In this document: in pieces, positions 53,335 through 60,634 of the stretch
Layout: each line of letters starts with the position of its first letter
Numbering within the stretch: position 1 is the first letter of the stretch
Assembly: GCF_042654585.1 (NCBI RefSeq)
Contig: NZ_JBHSGR010000001.1
Location: 124,001 to 188,000 of the forward strand
Direction of reading: 5' to 3'
Length of the DNA stretch: 64,000 nucleotides
Source: Geodermatophilus arenarius
GTDB taxonomy: Bacteria > Actinomycetota > Actinomycetes > Mycobacteriales > Geodermatophilaceae
Notes under the pieces: model-generated
What the model was told of the DNA's origin: nothing
The model's database searches: none
Seen by the model: the letters and a program-made list of their open reading frames with translations, nothing else
Made by a program: the position numbers and the translations under genes

Positions 53335-53381
53335 GTGCGCCGACGCCGCGTCCCGGCGCACGGAACGCGGCGTCAGCGCAC
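53335..53381. terminator. Hairpin after the methyltransferase gene
   Basis: Seventeen-base arms (53335-53351 with 53365-53381) with one mismatch and a 13-base loop, between methyltransferase and asparaginase genes on the same strand. It probably ends the first unit. Confidence 0.65.
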
Positions 53382-53422
53382 CCCGTCCCGGTCCCCGACA
53401 CCTGCGTTCGGGAGGTCTCCCC

Positions 53423-54409
53423 ATGTCCCTGGTGACGGTGCTCGCGACCGGCGGCACGATCGCGACCCGCGCCGACGCGAGCGGGGTGTCGACGGCGCAG
53501 GACGGCGGGGCCGACCTCGTCGCCCGGCTGGCCGGGGACCTCGGCGTCCGCCTGAGGGTCCGGGACGTGCTGCGGGTCGGTAGCTACCTGATGACGCTCG
53601 AGCGCGTGCACGCCGTCGCGTCCGCGGTGGCCGGCGAGCTGGCCGACCCGGAGGTCGACGGGGTCGTCGTCACGCACGGCACGGACACCACCGAGGAGAC
53701 CGCCTTCCTCCTCGACCTCGTCCACGGCGATCCCCGGCCGGTCGTGCTCACCGGCGCCCAGCGGCCGGCGGACGCCCCCGACAGCGACGGGCCGCGCAAC
53801 CTCGCCGACGCGGCCACCGTCGCCGCGAGCCCGGCCGCCCGGGACCAGGGCGTCCTGATCGCCTTCGGCGGGCACGTGTTCCCGGCACGGGGCACGCGCA
53901 AGGGCCACACGCTGGCGGCCGACACCTTCACCGCGCCGGACGCGGGTCCGCTGGGCTGGGTCCGGGACGGCGCCCTCCTCCTCGAGCGCTCGGCCCGCCG
54001 CTCCGCTCCCCTCGACCTCGCCCGCGTCGACCTGTCCGGTGTCCGCGTCGACGTCGTCGCCTGCCACCCCGACGCCGACGCCACCGCGCTGCACGCGTTC
54101 GCGGCGGCCGGCGCCCGCGGGATCGTCCTGGAGGCGACGGGCGCCGGCAACGCCAACCCCGTCGTCTGCCGGGCCGTCCGGGAGCTCACCGACGCCGGCG
54201 TCGTCGTCGTCACCTCGACGCGGGTGGCGGCCGGCCCGGTCGCCGCCCTCTACGGGAACGGTGGCGGCACCGACCTGCTCGCCGCCGGCGCCCTCCCCGC
54301 CGGCCTGCTGCGGCCCTCCCAGGCGCGGGTGCTGCTGGCCGTCCTGCTGGGGCTGGACCGGGACCCGGATGCCGTCCGCGCCGGGTGGCGGGCCCGGACC
54401 GCCGGCTGA
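53423..54409 (+). CDS. L-asparaginase (type I/II family)
   Basis: 328 residues. The two catalytic threonine motifs are VLATGGTIATR at the N-terminus and VVTHGTDTTEETA near residue 80; LTGAQRPADAPDSDGPRN and LEATGAGNANP are also family features. Hydrolyses L-asparagine to aspartate and ammonia. No signal peptide, so a cytoplasmic form. ATG at 53423 with GGGAGG upstream; the next gene starts 68 bases on, probably in one operon. Confidence 0.92.
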   Translation: MSLVTVLATGGTIATRADASGVSTAQDGGADLVARLAGDLGVRLRVRDVLRVGSYLMTLERVHAVASAVAGELADPEVDGVVVTHGTDTTEETAFLLDLVHGDPRPVVLTGAQRPADAPDSDGPRNLADAATVAASPAARDQGVLIAFGGHVFPARGTRKGHTLAADTFTAPDAGPLGWVRDGALLLERSARRSAPLDLARVDLSGVRVDVVACHPDADATALHAFAAAGARGIVLEATGAGNANPVVCRAVRELTDAGVVVVTSTRVAAGPVAALYGNGGGTDLLAAGALPAGLLRPSQARVLLAVLLGLDRDPDAVRAGWRARTAG

Positions 54410-54477
54410 CCGGCACCGGCCGGCAGGAACGACCCCGGCTGCAGGTCGCGGTCCGGGGAACCCGAGAGGAGAGGTGC

Positions 54478-55359
54478 ATGCCCAAGGAGATCCTCTGCGC
54501 CTTCGGCGTCGACGTCGACGCGGTGGGCGGCTGGCTGGGGTCCTACGGCGGAGAGGACTCGCCGGACGACATCTCGCGCGGCATCTTCGCCGGAGAGGTC
54601 GGCGTCCCTCGCATGCTCGAGCTCTTCCGTCGCAACGGGATGCCGAGCACGTGGTTCTGGCCGGGCCACTCCATCGAGACGTTCCCGGAGCAGTTCGACG
54701 CCTGCGTGGCGGCCGGGCACGAGATCGGCGTCCACGGCTACAGCCACGAGAACCCCATCGCCATGAGCCGCGAGCAGGAGTCCGCGGTGCTCGACCGCTG
54801 CATCGAGCTGATCGAGGAGCGCGCCGGCCGCCGTCCCACCGGCTACGTCGCCCCGTGGTGGGAGTTCTCCCCCGTCACCAACGAGCTGCTGCTCGAGCGC
54901 GGCATCAAGTACGACCACTCGCTCATGCACCGGGACTTCGAGCCCTACTACGTCCGGGTCGGCGACAGCTGGACGAAGATCGACTACTCCCGGCCGGCCG
55001 ACACCTGGATGAAGCCGCTGGTCCGGGGCCGGGAGACCGACCTGATCGAGATCCCGGCGAACTGGTACCTCGACGACCTGCCGCCGATGATGTTCATCAA
55101 GGCCAGCCCCAACAGCCACGGCTTCGTCAGCCCCCGCCACCTCGGCGAGATGTGGCAGGACCAGTTCGACTGGGTCCACCGGGAGATGGACTACGCGGTG
55201 GTCACCTTCACCGTGCACCCCGACGTGTCCGGCCGGCCGCAGGTGCTCCTCATGCTCGAGCGGCTCATCGAGCACGTCAACGCCCACGAGGGCGTCCGCT
55301 GGACGACCTTCGACCAGATCGCCGACGACTTCGCGGCGCGCCGTCCCCGCCGGGACTGA
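54478..55359 (+). CDS. Polysaccharide deacetylase family (NodB) protein
   Basis: 293 residues. The NodB core is shown by CAFGVDVDAVGGW (metal Asp), STWFWPGHSIETFPEQFDAC, and HGYSHENP (metal His pair). The sequence STWFWPGHS and the long insert KPLVRGRETDLIEIPANWYLDD match the cytosolic PuuE/imidase-like branch more than secreted chitin deacetylases, and there is no signal peptide. It may act on a small amide or cyclic imide rather than a polymer, which would fit the asparaginase next to it. ATG at 54478 with AGGAGAGG upstream. Confidence 0.87.
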   Translation: MPKEILCAFGVDVDAVGGWLGSYGGEDSPDDISRGIFAGEVGVPRMLELFRRNGMPSTWFWPGHSIETFPEQFDACVAAGHEIGVHGYSHENPIAMSREQESAVLDRCIELIEERAGRRPTGYVAPWWEFSPVTNELLLERGIKYDHSLMHRDFEPYYVRVGDSWTKIDYSRPADTWMKPLVRGRETDLIEIPANWYLDDLPPMMFIKASPNSHGFVSPRHLGEMWQDQFDWVHREMDYAVVTFTVHPDVSGRPQVLLMLERLIEHVNAHEGVRWTTFDQIADDFAARRPRRD

Positions 55360-55425
55360 CGGCCGGCTCCCCCCAGCTGCCGCCGGCGGGCGCCGAGCGC
55401 CCGCCGGCCGAACGGAGGTCCCCAG

Positions 55426-56118
55426 GTGTGCGGTGCATGCGGCCCCGGCCCGGCCGAGGACTGGGCCTCCCCCGTCCTCGGCTCCCCCGCGGCGCGGTCG
55501 GCGGCGGCCGCGGTGGTCGGGGCCGCCGCTCCCCGCGGCGTCCGCGTGCGGGCGGTGCCCGGCGGGTGGACGGTCGCCCGTCCCACCGGCGGGACCACCG
55601 TGGCCGGCACGCTCACCCGGCTGGTCGAGGCCGCCGCGGCCGATCCGGGCGCCGAGGTCGACCTGCCGCCCGCGGCCGGTGCCCACGTGCCGGTGGGCGG
55701 GCGCCGTCCGGTGACGCTGGTGCACGGCGACGCGGTCCCCGGCGCGGTGGACACCCGCGACGTGGCCTGGCCGCACCGGGTGACCGGGGCCCGCGCACCC
55801 GTCGTGCTGACCGCCCGGGAGCGGCCGGAGGAGGTGCTGGACCTGCTCCTGGCCGACCCCCTCCGCCGCTCCGTCCGGGTCGCCGGCCTCGAGAGCGCCA
55901 CGCTCGCGGGGTGGCGAGGCCCGGCCGCGCGGCTCCCCGGGGTCCCCGCCGCGGTCCCCCGCGACCGGGTGCCCGCGCTCGCCGCCCTGCTCGCCCTGCG
56001 GCTGGCCGGTCGCGGACCGCACGAGCGGACCCGCACCCGGGTGGCGGTCGACGGGACGCCCCTGACGCTCGACGCCCTCGGCCGTCGGGTGCTGGCCCTG
56101 CACGCGGGCGAGGGGTGA
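55426..56118 (+). CDS. Hypothetical protein beginning MCGACG
   Basis: 230 residues from GTG at 55426, with GGAGG upstream. The extreme N-terminus CGACG gives a CxxC pair right after the start; the rest is Ala/Arg/Val-rich with no further recognised motif and no membrane segment. It is 66 bases after the deacetylase gene on the same strand, so probably its partner. The terminal CxxC could bind a metal or be an accessory site. Function not recognised. Confidence 0.7.
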   Translation: MCGACGPGPAEDWASPVLGSPAARSAAAAVVGAAAPRGVRVRAVPGGWTVARPTGGTTVAGTLTRLVEAAAADPGAEVDLPPAAGAHVPVGGRRPVTLVHGDAVPGAVDTRDVAWPHRVTGARAPVVLTARERPEEVLDLLLADPLRRSVRVAGLESATLAGWRGPAARLPGVPAAVPRDRVPALAALLALRLAGRGPHERTRTRVAVDGTPLTLDALGRRVLALHAGEG

Positions 56119-56137
56119 CCCGGGCGACCGGCCCGGG
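56119..56137. terminator. Short hairpin between convergent genes
   Basis: CCCGGGC (56119-56125) and GCCCGGG (56131-56137) with a 5-base loop, right after the stop of the MCGACG gene and before the aldehyde dehydrogenase stop. Confidence 0.45.
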
Positions 56138-56151
56138 CTCCCCCGCCGCCG

Positions 56152-57681
56152 TCAGATGGGGAACTCCACCCCCTGCGCGAGCGGCAGCTCACCGGAGAAG
56201 TTGATCGTGTTGGTGGCCCGGCGCATGTAGCCCTTCCACGCGTCCGAGCCGGACTCGCGGCCGCCGCCGGTGTGCTTCTCCCCGCCGAACGCGCCGCCGA
56301 TCTCCGCCCCCGAGGTGCCGATGTTGACGTTGGCGATGCCGCAGTCGGAGCCGTCGGCGGCGAGGAAGCGCTCGGCCTCGGCCTGGTCGGAGGTGAAGAT
56401 GCTCGACGACAGCCCCTGCGGGACGTCGTTGTTGAGCGCCACCGCCTCCTCCAGCGTGCGGTAGGGCAGCACGTAGAGGATCGGCGCGAACGTCTCCTGC
56501 CGGACGATGTCGGTCTGCCCGGGCATCCGGACCAGCGCGGGCTCGGCGTAGTAGGCGTCCGGCGCCTCGTCGGCCAGGCGCCGTCCCCCGCCGGCCAGCA
56601 CCTCCCCGCCCTGCTGGCGGGCGGCCTCGAGCGCGTCCTGCATGGCCTTGAACGCGGCGTCGTGGATCAGCGGCCCGACCAGCGTGCCCGGCTCCAGCGG
56701 CGAGCCGATCGGCAGCCGGCGGTAGGCGGCCGCGACCCGCTCGGTGAGGGCGTCGACGACGTCGACGTGCGCGATGAGCCGGCGCATCGTGGTGCAGCGC
56801 TGCCCGGCGGTGCCGGCGGCGGAGAAGACGATCCCGCGGGTGGCGAGGTCGAGGTCGGCCGACGGCGTGACGATCGCGGCGTTGTTGCCGCCGAGCTCGA
56901 GCAGCGACCGGCCGAAGCGGTCGGCCACCCGCGGCCCCACGAGCCGGCCCATCCGCGTCGACCCGGTCGCCGACAGCAGCGCCACCCCGGGCGACTCGAC
57001 CAGCGCCTCGCCGACGTCGGCGCCGCCGAGCACGACCTGGCTCAGCCCCTCCGGCGCGCCGGTCTCCGCGATCGCCCGGTCCAGCAGGGCGGCGGAGGCG
57101 AGCGCGGACAGCGGCGCGAGCTCCGAGGGCTTCCAGACGACGGGGTCGCCGCAGACCAGTGCGAGCGCGGTGTTCCACGACCAGACGGCGACGGGGAAGT
57201 TGAACGCGCTGATGACGCCGACGACGCCGAGCGGGTGCCAGGTCTCCATGAGCCGGTGGCCGGGGCGCTCGGAGCTGATCGTGCGGCCGTAGAGCTGCCG
57301 CGAGAGGCCGACGGCGAACTCGCAGATGTCGATCATCTCCTGGACCTCACCGGCCGCCTCGGAGGTGATCTTCCCGACCTCGACGCTGACCAGCGTGGCG
57401 AGGTCGGCCTTGTGCTCGCGCAGCAGCTCGCCGAACCGGCGGACCAGCGCGCCGCGCACCGGCGCCGGGACCGTCCGCCAGGTGCGGAACGCCTCGTCCG
57501 CGCGCTCGACGGCGGTCGCGACGTCGGCGGCGGTGTCCCGGCGCAGCGAGGCGACCCGCTGCCCGTTCACCGGGGAGGTCACCGGGAAGTCGCCCGCGAT
57601 CGCATCGAGGTCGACGCCGCAGCGGCCCGCGGCGTCGGCCGCCAGGCGCGCGAGGTCCTCGGCGGTGGGCAGGGTGGTCAC
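56152..57681 (-). CDS. Aldehyde dehydrogenase, ALDH7 family (aminoadipate semialdehyde / piperideine-6-carboxylate dehydrogenase-like)
   Basis: 509-residue NAD-dependent aldehyde dehydrogenase. ISAFNFPVAVWSWN, LELGGNNAAIV (general base Glu), GTAGQRCTTMRR (catalytic Cys), QETFAPILYV, and the ALDH7 signatures NNDVPQGLSSSIFT and FGGEKHTGGGRESGSDAWK are present. The family oxidises alpha-aminoadipate semialdehyde in lysine or pipecolate breakdown. GTG at 57681 with GAGGAG upstream. The next gene upstream on the same strand is an FAD amine oxidase-like protein, which could supply the semialdehyde. Confidence 0.92.
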   Translation of the reverse strand: MTTLPTAEDLARLAADAAGRCGVDLDAIAGDFPVTSPVNGQRVASLRRDTAADVATAVERADEAFRTWRTVPAPVRGALVRRFGELLREHKADLATLVSVEVGKITSEAAGEVQEMIDICEFAVGLSRQLYGRTISSERPGHRLMETWHPLGVVGVISAFNFPVAVWSWNTALALVCGDPVVWKPSELAPLSALASAALLDRAIAETGAPEGLSQVVLGGADVGEALVESPGVALLSATGSTRMGRLVGPRVADRFGRSLLELGGNNAAIVTPSADLDLATRGIVFSAAGTAGQRCTTMRRLIAHVDVVDALTERVAAAYRRLPIGSPLEPGTLVGPLIHDAAFKAMQDALEAARQQGGEVLAGGGRRLADEAPDAYYAEPALVRMPGQTDIVRQETFAPILYVLPYRTLEEAVALNNDVPQGLSSSIFTSDQAEAERFLAADGSDCGIANVNIGTSGAEIGGAFGGEKHTGGGRESGSDAWKGYMRRATNTINFSGELPLAQGVEFPI

Positions 57682-57815
57682 AGGGCACTCCTCAGGGTGG
57701 GTGTGGTCGCCATCGTGCAGTCTCCCGCCGGCGGCCCCGTCCAGAGGCTCGCCGCGAGCTTGCGAGCGGTGAGGGGGACGGGGTCCTTCATCGAGCGGTG
57801 GGGGCAGAGGGGTCC

Positions 57816-58973
57816 TCACACGATGTTCAGTTCCGGGCGGACGCCGGCGCCGGCGAACCGGCGGACGTCCAGCCCGGAGACGTCGACGAACGGCTGCGCG
57901 CCGACGTACAGGTCACGCACCACCTCCCCGACCGCCGGTCCCATGAGGAACCCGTGGCCGGAGAAGCCGGTGGCGTACAGGAACCCCTCGACGTCGGCGG
58001 CGCGGCCGATGAGGGCGTTGTGGTCCGGCGTCATCTCGTACAGGCCCGCCCACCCGCCGGCGACGCCGACGCCGGCCAGCGCGGGCGCCCGCCGCTCGAT
58101 CGCCGCGCCCAGCCGGGGCAACCAGGCGTCGGAGCGGGTGAGCCGGAAGCCGGGGGTCTCGTCGGGATCGGACATGCCCAGGAGCAGGCCCTCGCCCTCC
58201 CGGTGGAAGTAGAACGAGGTGCCGAAGTCGATGGTGAACGGCGTGTGCGGGTCCAGGCCGGGCACCGGCTCGGTGACCAGGATCTGCCGGCGCAGCGGGC
58301 TCACCGGCAGGTCGACGCCGGCCCACGCGCCGACCTGCGCCGACCACGGGCCGGCCGCGCAGACCACGGCCCCGGTCCCGATCGCGCCCGCCGCGGTCTC
58401 GACGGCGGCGACGCGCCCGTCGCGGACGTCGATGCCGGTCGCCGGGCAGTGCGGCAGCACGGTGACCCCGGCCCGCCGCGCGGCGGAGGCGTAGCCGAGC
58501 ACGACCGACTCGGGCGTGCAGTGCCCGTCGGTGGGCGACCACGCGGCGGCCAGCAGCCCGTCCGGGTCGACCATCGGGGACAGCCGCACCGCCTCGGCGA
58601 CGTCGACCATCCGGCTGGGCACACCGAGGTCGTTCTGCAGCGCCACCGCCGCCTCGAAGTCCGCGACGGCCGCGGCGTCGTCGAGGAGGAACAGGTAGCC
58701 GACCGGGGCGAAGTCGATCTCCTGCCCGAAGCGGGCCGGGAAGTCGCGGAAGGTCTCCAGGCTGCGGGCGCCGAGGGCGACGTTCACCGGATCGGAGAAC
58801 ATCGCCCGGACTCCCCCGGCGGCCCGGCACGTCGAGCCCGACCCGAGGGCGTCCCGCTCGAGCAGGACGACGTCCTGGACCCCGGCCAGGGCGAGCTCGT
58901 ACGCCGTGGCCAGCCCGACGACCCCGCCGCCGATGACGACGACCGAGGCCGAGCGGGGCAGCTGCCGGGTCAT
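57816..58973 (-). CDS. FAD-dependent amino acid/amine oxidase (DAO family)
   Basis: 385 residues. Dinucleotide-binding start VVVIGGGVVGLATAYELA, then GSGSTCRAAGGVRA where the flavin is often bound, and the C-terminal EMTPDHNALIG and ATGFSGHGFLMGPAVG. This fits sarcosine oxidase beta/glycine oxidase-like enzymes that oxidise secondary amines or imino acids. ATG at 58973. It lies 134 bases before the ALDH7 gene; together they could take pipecolate or another cyclic amine to aminoadipate (inference from neighbourhood). Confidence 0.9.
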   Translation of the reverse strand: MTRQLPRSASVVVIGGGVVGLATAYELALAGVQDVVLLERDALGSGSTCRAAGGVRAMFSDPVNVALGARSLETFRDFPARFGQEIDFAPVGYLFLLDDAAAVADFEAAVALQNDLGVPSRMVDVAEAVRLSPMVDPDGLLAAAWSPTDGHCTPESVVLGYASAARRAGVTVLPHCPATGIDVRDGRVAAVETAAGAIGTGAVVCAAGPWSAQVGAWAGVDLPVSPLRRQILVTEPVPGLDPHTPFTIDFGTSFYFHREGEGLLLGMSDPDETPGFRLTRSDAWLPRLGAAIERRAPALAGVGVAGGWAGLYEMTPDHNALIGRAADVEGFLYATGFSGHGFLMGPAVGEVVRDLYVGAQPFVDVSGLDVRRFAGAGVRPELNIV

Positions 58974-59058
58974 GGGACCTCCTGCTCAGGACGGGACGGA
59001 GCCCCATCCTGGGCCCTGGCGGCCCCCCGCACCACGACCCGGCCGCCGCGGAACCCGA

Positions 59059-59895
59059 TCAGGCGGGCCGGACCCCGAACGTCTCGGCCAGCCGCTGGAT
59101 CTTGCGCGCCCGGCCGAGCCGGGGCAGGTCGCTGCCGTCGCGGATGACCTGGCCGCGGGCCTCGAAGTCGGCGAGGAAGTCCAGCGCCCACGCGACGTCC
59201 GACGGCGCGGGGCTGATCACCTCGTTGATCACCGGTGCCTGCTCGGGGTCCAGGCACAGCTTGCCGGTGAGGCCGAGGGTCACGGTGACCGCCGACTGCT
59301 CGCGCAGCACCGGGTGGCTGGTGCTCACCGTGGGGCCGTCGATCGGGCCGGGCAGGCCGCCGATCCGGCTGGCCACGACCAGCCGGGAACGCGGGTAGGC
59401 CATCGCCAGCTCGTCGGCGCTGGTGCCGGTGTCGCGGCGATAGTCGCCGCTGCCGAAGGCGAGCCGGAAGGCGCCGCGGGCGCGGGCGATGGTCACCGCC
59501 TCCTCGATGCCCAGCGCCGACTCCACCAGCGCGAGCACCGGCGTCGAGCCGCCCAGCCGGTCGAAGGTCTCGGTGACGTGCTCGCCGGCCTCGGTCTTGG
59601 CCAGCATCACGCCGGCGAGCCCGGGCAGGCCGGCCAGGGCGGCGACGTCGTCCTCCCAGAACGGCGTCGAGTGGTCGTTGATCCGCACCCAGGTCGACCG
59701 GTCGCCGTCCCGCAGCCAGTCCACGACGCCGGCGCGGGCCTCGTCCTTGCGGGCCGGGTCGACGGCGTCCTCGATGTCGAGCACCACCTGGTCCGCGCGC
59801 GAGGCGTACCGCTCCGCGAACAGTTCCGGGCGGGCGCCGTTGACGAGGAGCCACGAGCGCGCGTCCGCCGGGCCGACCCTCCTGCGTGTCGTCAT
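59059..59895 (-). CDS. CoA ester lyase-like protein (HpcH/HpaI, CitE family)
   Basis: 278 residues from ATG at 59895. The barrel has SWLLVNGARPELFAERY, VLDIEDAVDPARKDEAR (metal Asp/Glu), WVRINDHSTPFWEDD, VLALVESALGIEEA (metal Glu) and LAFGSGDYRRDTG. Members cleave or hydrolyse CoA esters of citramalate or malate type. No adjacent CoA genes, so substrate is open. The gene diverges from the TetR gene. Confidence 0.9.
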   Translation of the reverse strand: MTTRRRVGPADARSWLLVNGARPELFAERYASRADQVVLDIEDAVDPARKDEARAGVVDWLRDGDRSTWVRINDHSTPFWEDDVAALAGLPGLAGVMLAKTEAGEHVTETFDRLGGSTPVLALVESALGIEEAVTIARARGAFRLAFGSGDYRRDTGTSADELAMAYPRSRLVVASRIGGLPGPIDGPTVSTSHPVLREQSAVTVTLGLTGKLCLDPEQAPVINEVISPAPSDVAWALDFLADFEARGQVIRDGSDLPRLGRARKIQRLAETFGVRPA

Positions 59896-59973
59896 GACGT
59901 CATCCTCGCCCGGCGCGCGCGGAGACCCGGGAGCGACTCCCGCCCAGCGGGATGCTGTGAGCGACCCCACGCC

Positions 59974-60011
59974 GACCGGATCGGGCGGTCACCCGACCGG
60001 ATCGGTCGGTC
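59974..60011. promoter_or_regulatory. Tandem operator-like repeats and leaderless promoter for the TetR gene
   Basis: Two 17-base repeats, 59974-59990 and 59995-60011, differ at one position and are 21 bases apart (two helical turns). The second contains the palindrome GACCG-GAT-CGGTC. TAGCCT at 60017-60022 looks like a -10 box; a start point seven bases on would fall on the GTG at 60029, so the mRNA is probably leaderless. Suggests autoregulation. Confidence 0.6.
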
Positions 60012-60028
60012 GGCCGTAGCCTGGGACC

Positions 60029-60628
60029 GTGGCCCGCCCGTTCCGGCAGCAGATCGACGAGGGGATCCTCGACCGCGCCGCCGCCCTCTTCGCCCGGCGT
60101 GGCTACGCCAAGACGTCGGTCCAGGACGTCGCCGACGCCGTGGGCCTGTCCAAGGCCGGGCTGCTGCACCACTACCCCAGCAAGGACGCGTTGCACGAGG
60201 CCGTGCTCGCGCAGGCGGAGACGCTCGGCAAGCGGGTGCTCGACCAGGTGGCACACCTGCCGCTGGGCCCGGCGCGGGACCGCCGCGCCGTCGAGGTGCT
60301 CGTCGACGTCGCCCTGGCCCACCCCGGCGTCGTCGCGCTGCTCCTGGCGCCGGCCACGCAGGGCGAGCCCGGCGCCGAGGGGGCCCTCACCGAGGGGGCC
60401 GGCGCGATGGCGCTGGCCGCCTTCGGCGTCGACCCGGAGACCGCCGAGCCCGAGCGGTGCGTCCGGGTCGTCGGTGCCCTCGGCGCGCTCGCCGTCCTCA
60501 CCCTGGCCGCCCGCCAGGCGGACCTGACCCCGGCGTGGCGGCCGTACGTCGTCGCGACCTGCTTCGACGCGCTCGGCCACCGCCGTCCGCGCGCGACCCC
60601 TTCCCACCCCACCCAGGCGGAGGCCTGA
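60029..60628 (+). CDS. TetR-family transcriptional regulator
   Basis: 199 residues. N-terminal HTH: ILDRAAALFARRGYAKTS, VQDVADAVGLSKAGLLHHYPSKDAL. The ligand domain is short and Ala/Leu-rich. GTG at 60029 has no ribosome site, consistent with a leaderless transcript. Six bases separate its stop from the MMPL gene, so it most likely controls that exporter and itself through the tandem repeats upstream. Confidence 0.92.
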   Translation: MARPFRQQIDEGILDRAAALFARRGYAKTSVQDVADAVGLSKAGLLHHYPSKDALHEAVLAQAETLGKRVLDQVAHLPLGPARDRRAVEVLVDVALAHPGVVALLLAPATQGEPGAEGALTEGAGAMALAAFGVDPETAEPERCVRVVGALGALAVLTLAARQADLTPAWRPYVVATCFDALGHRRPRATPSHPTQAEA

Positions 60629-60634
60629 TCGTCC

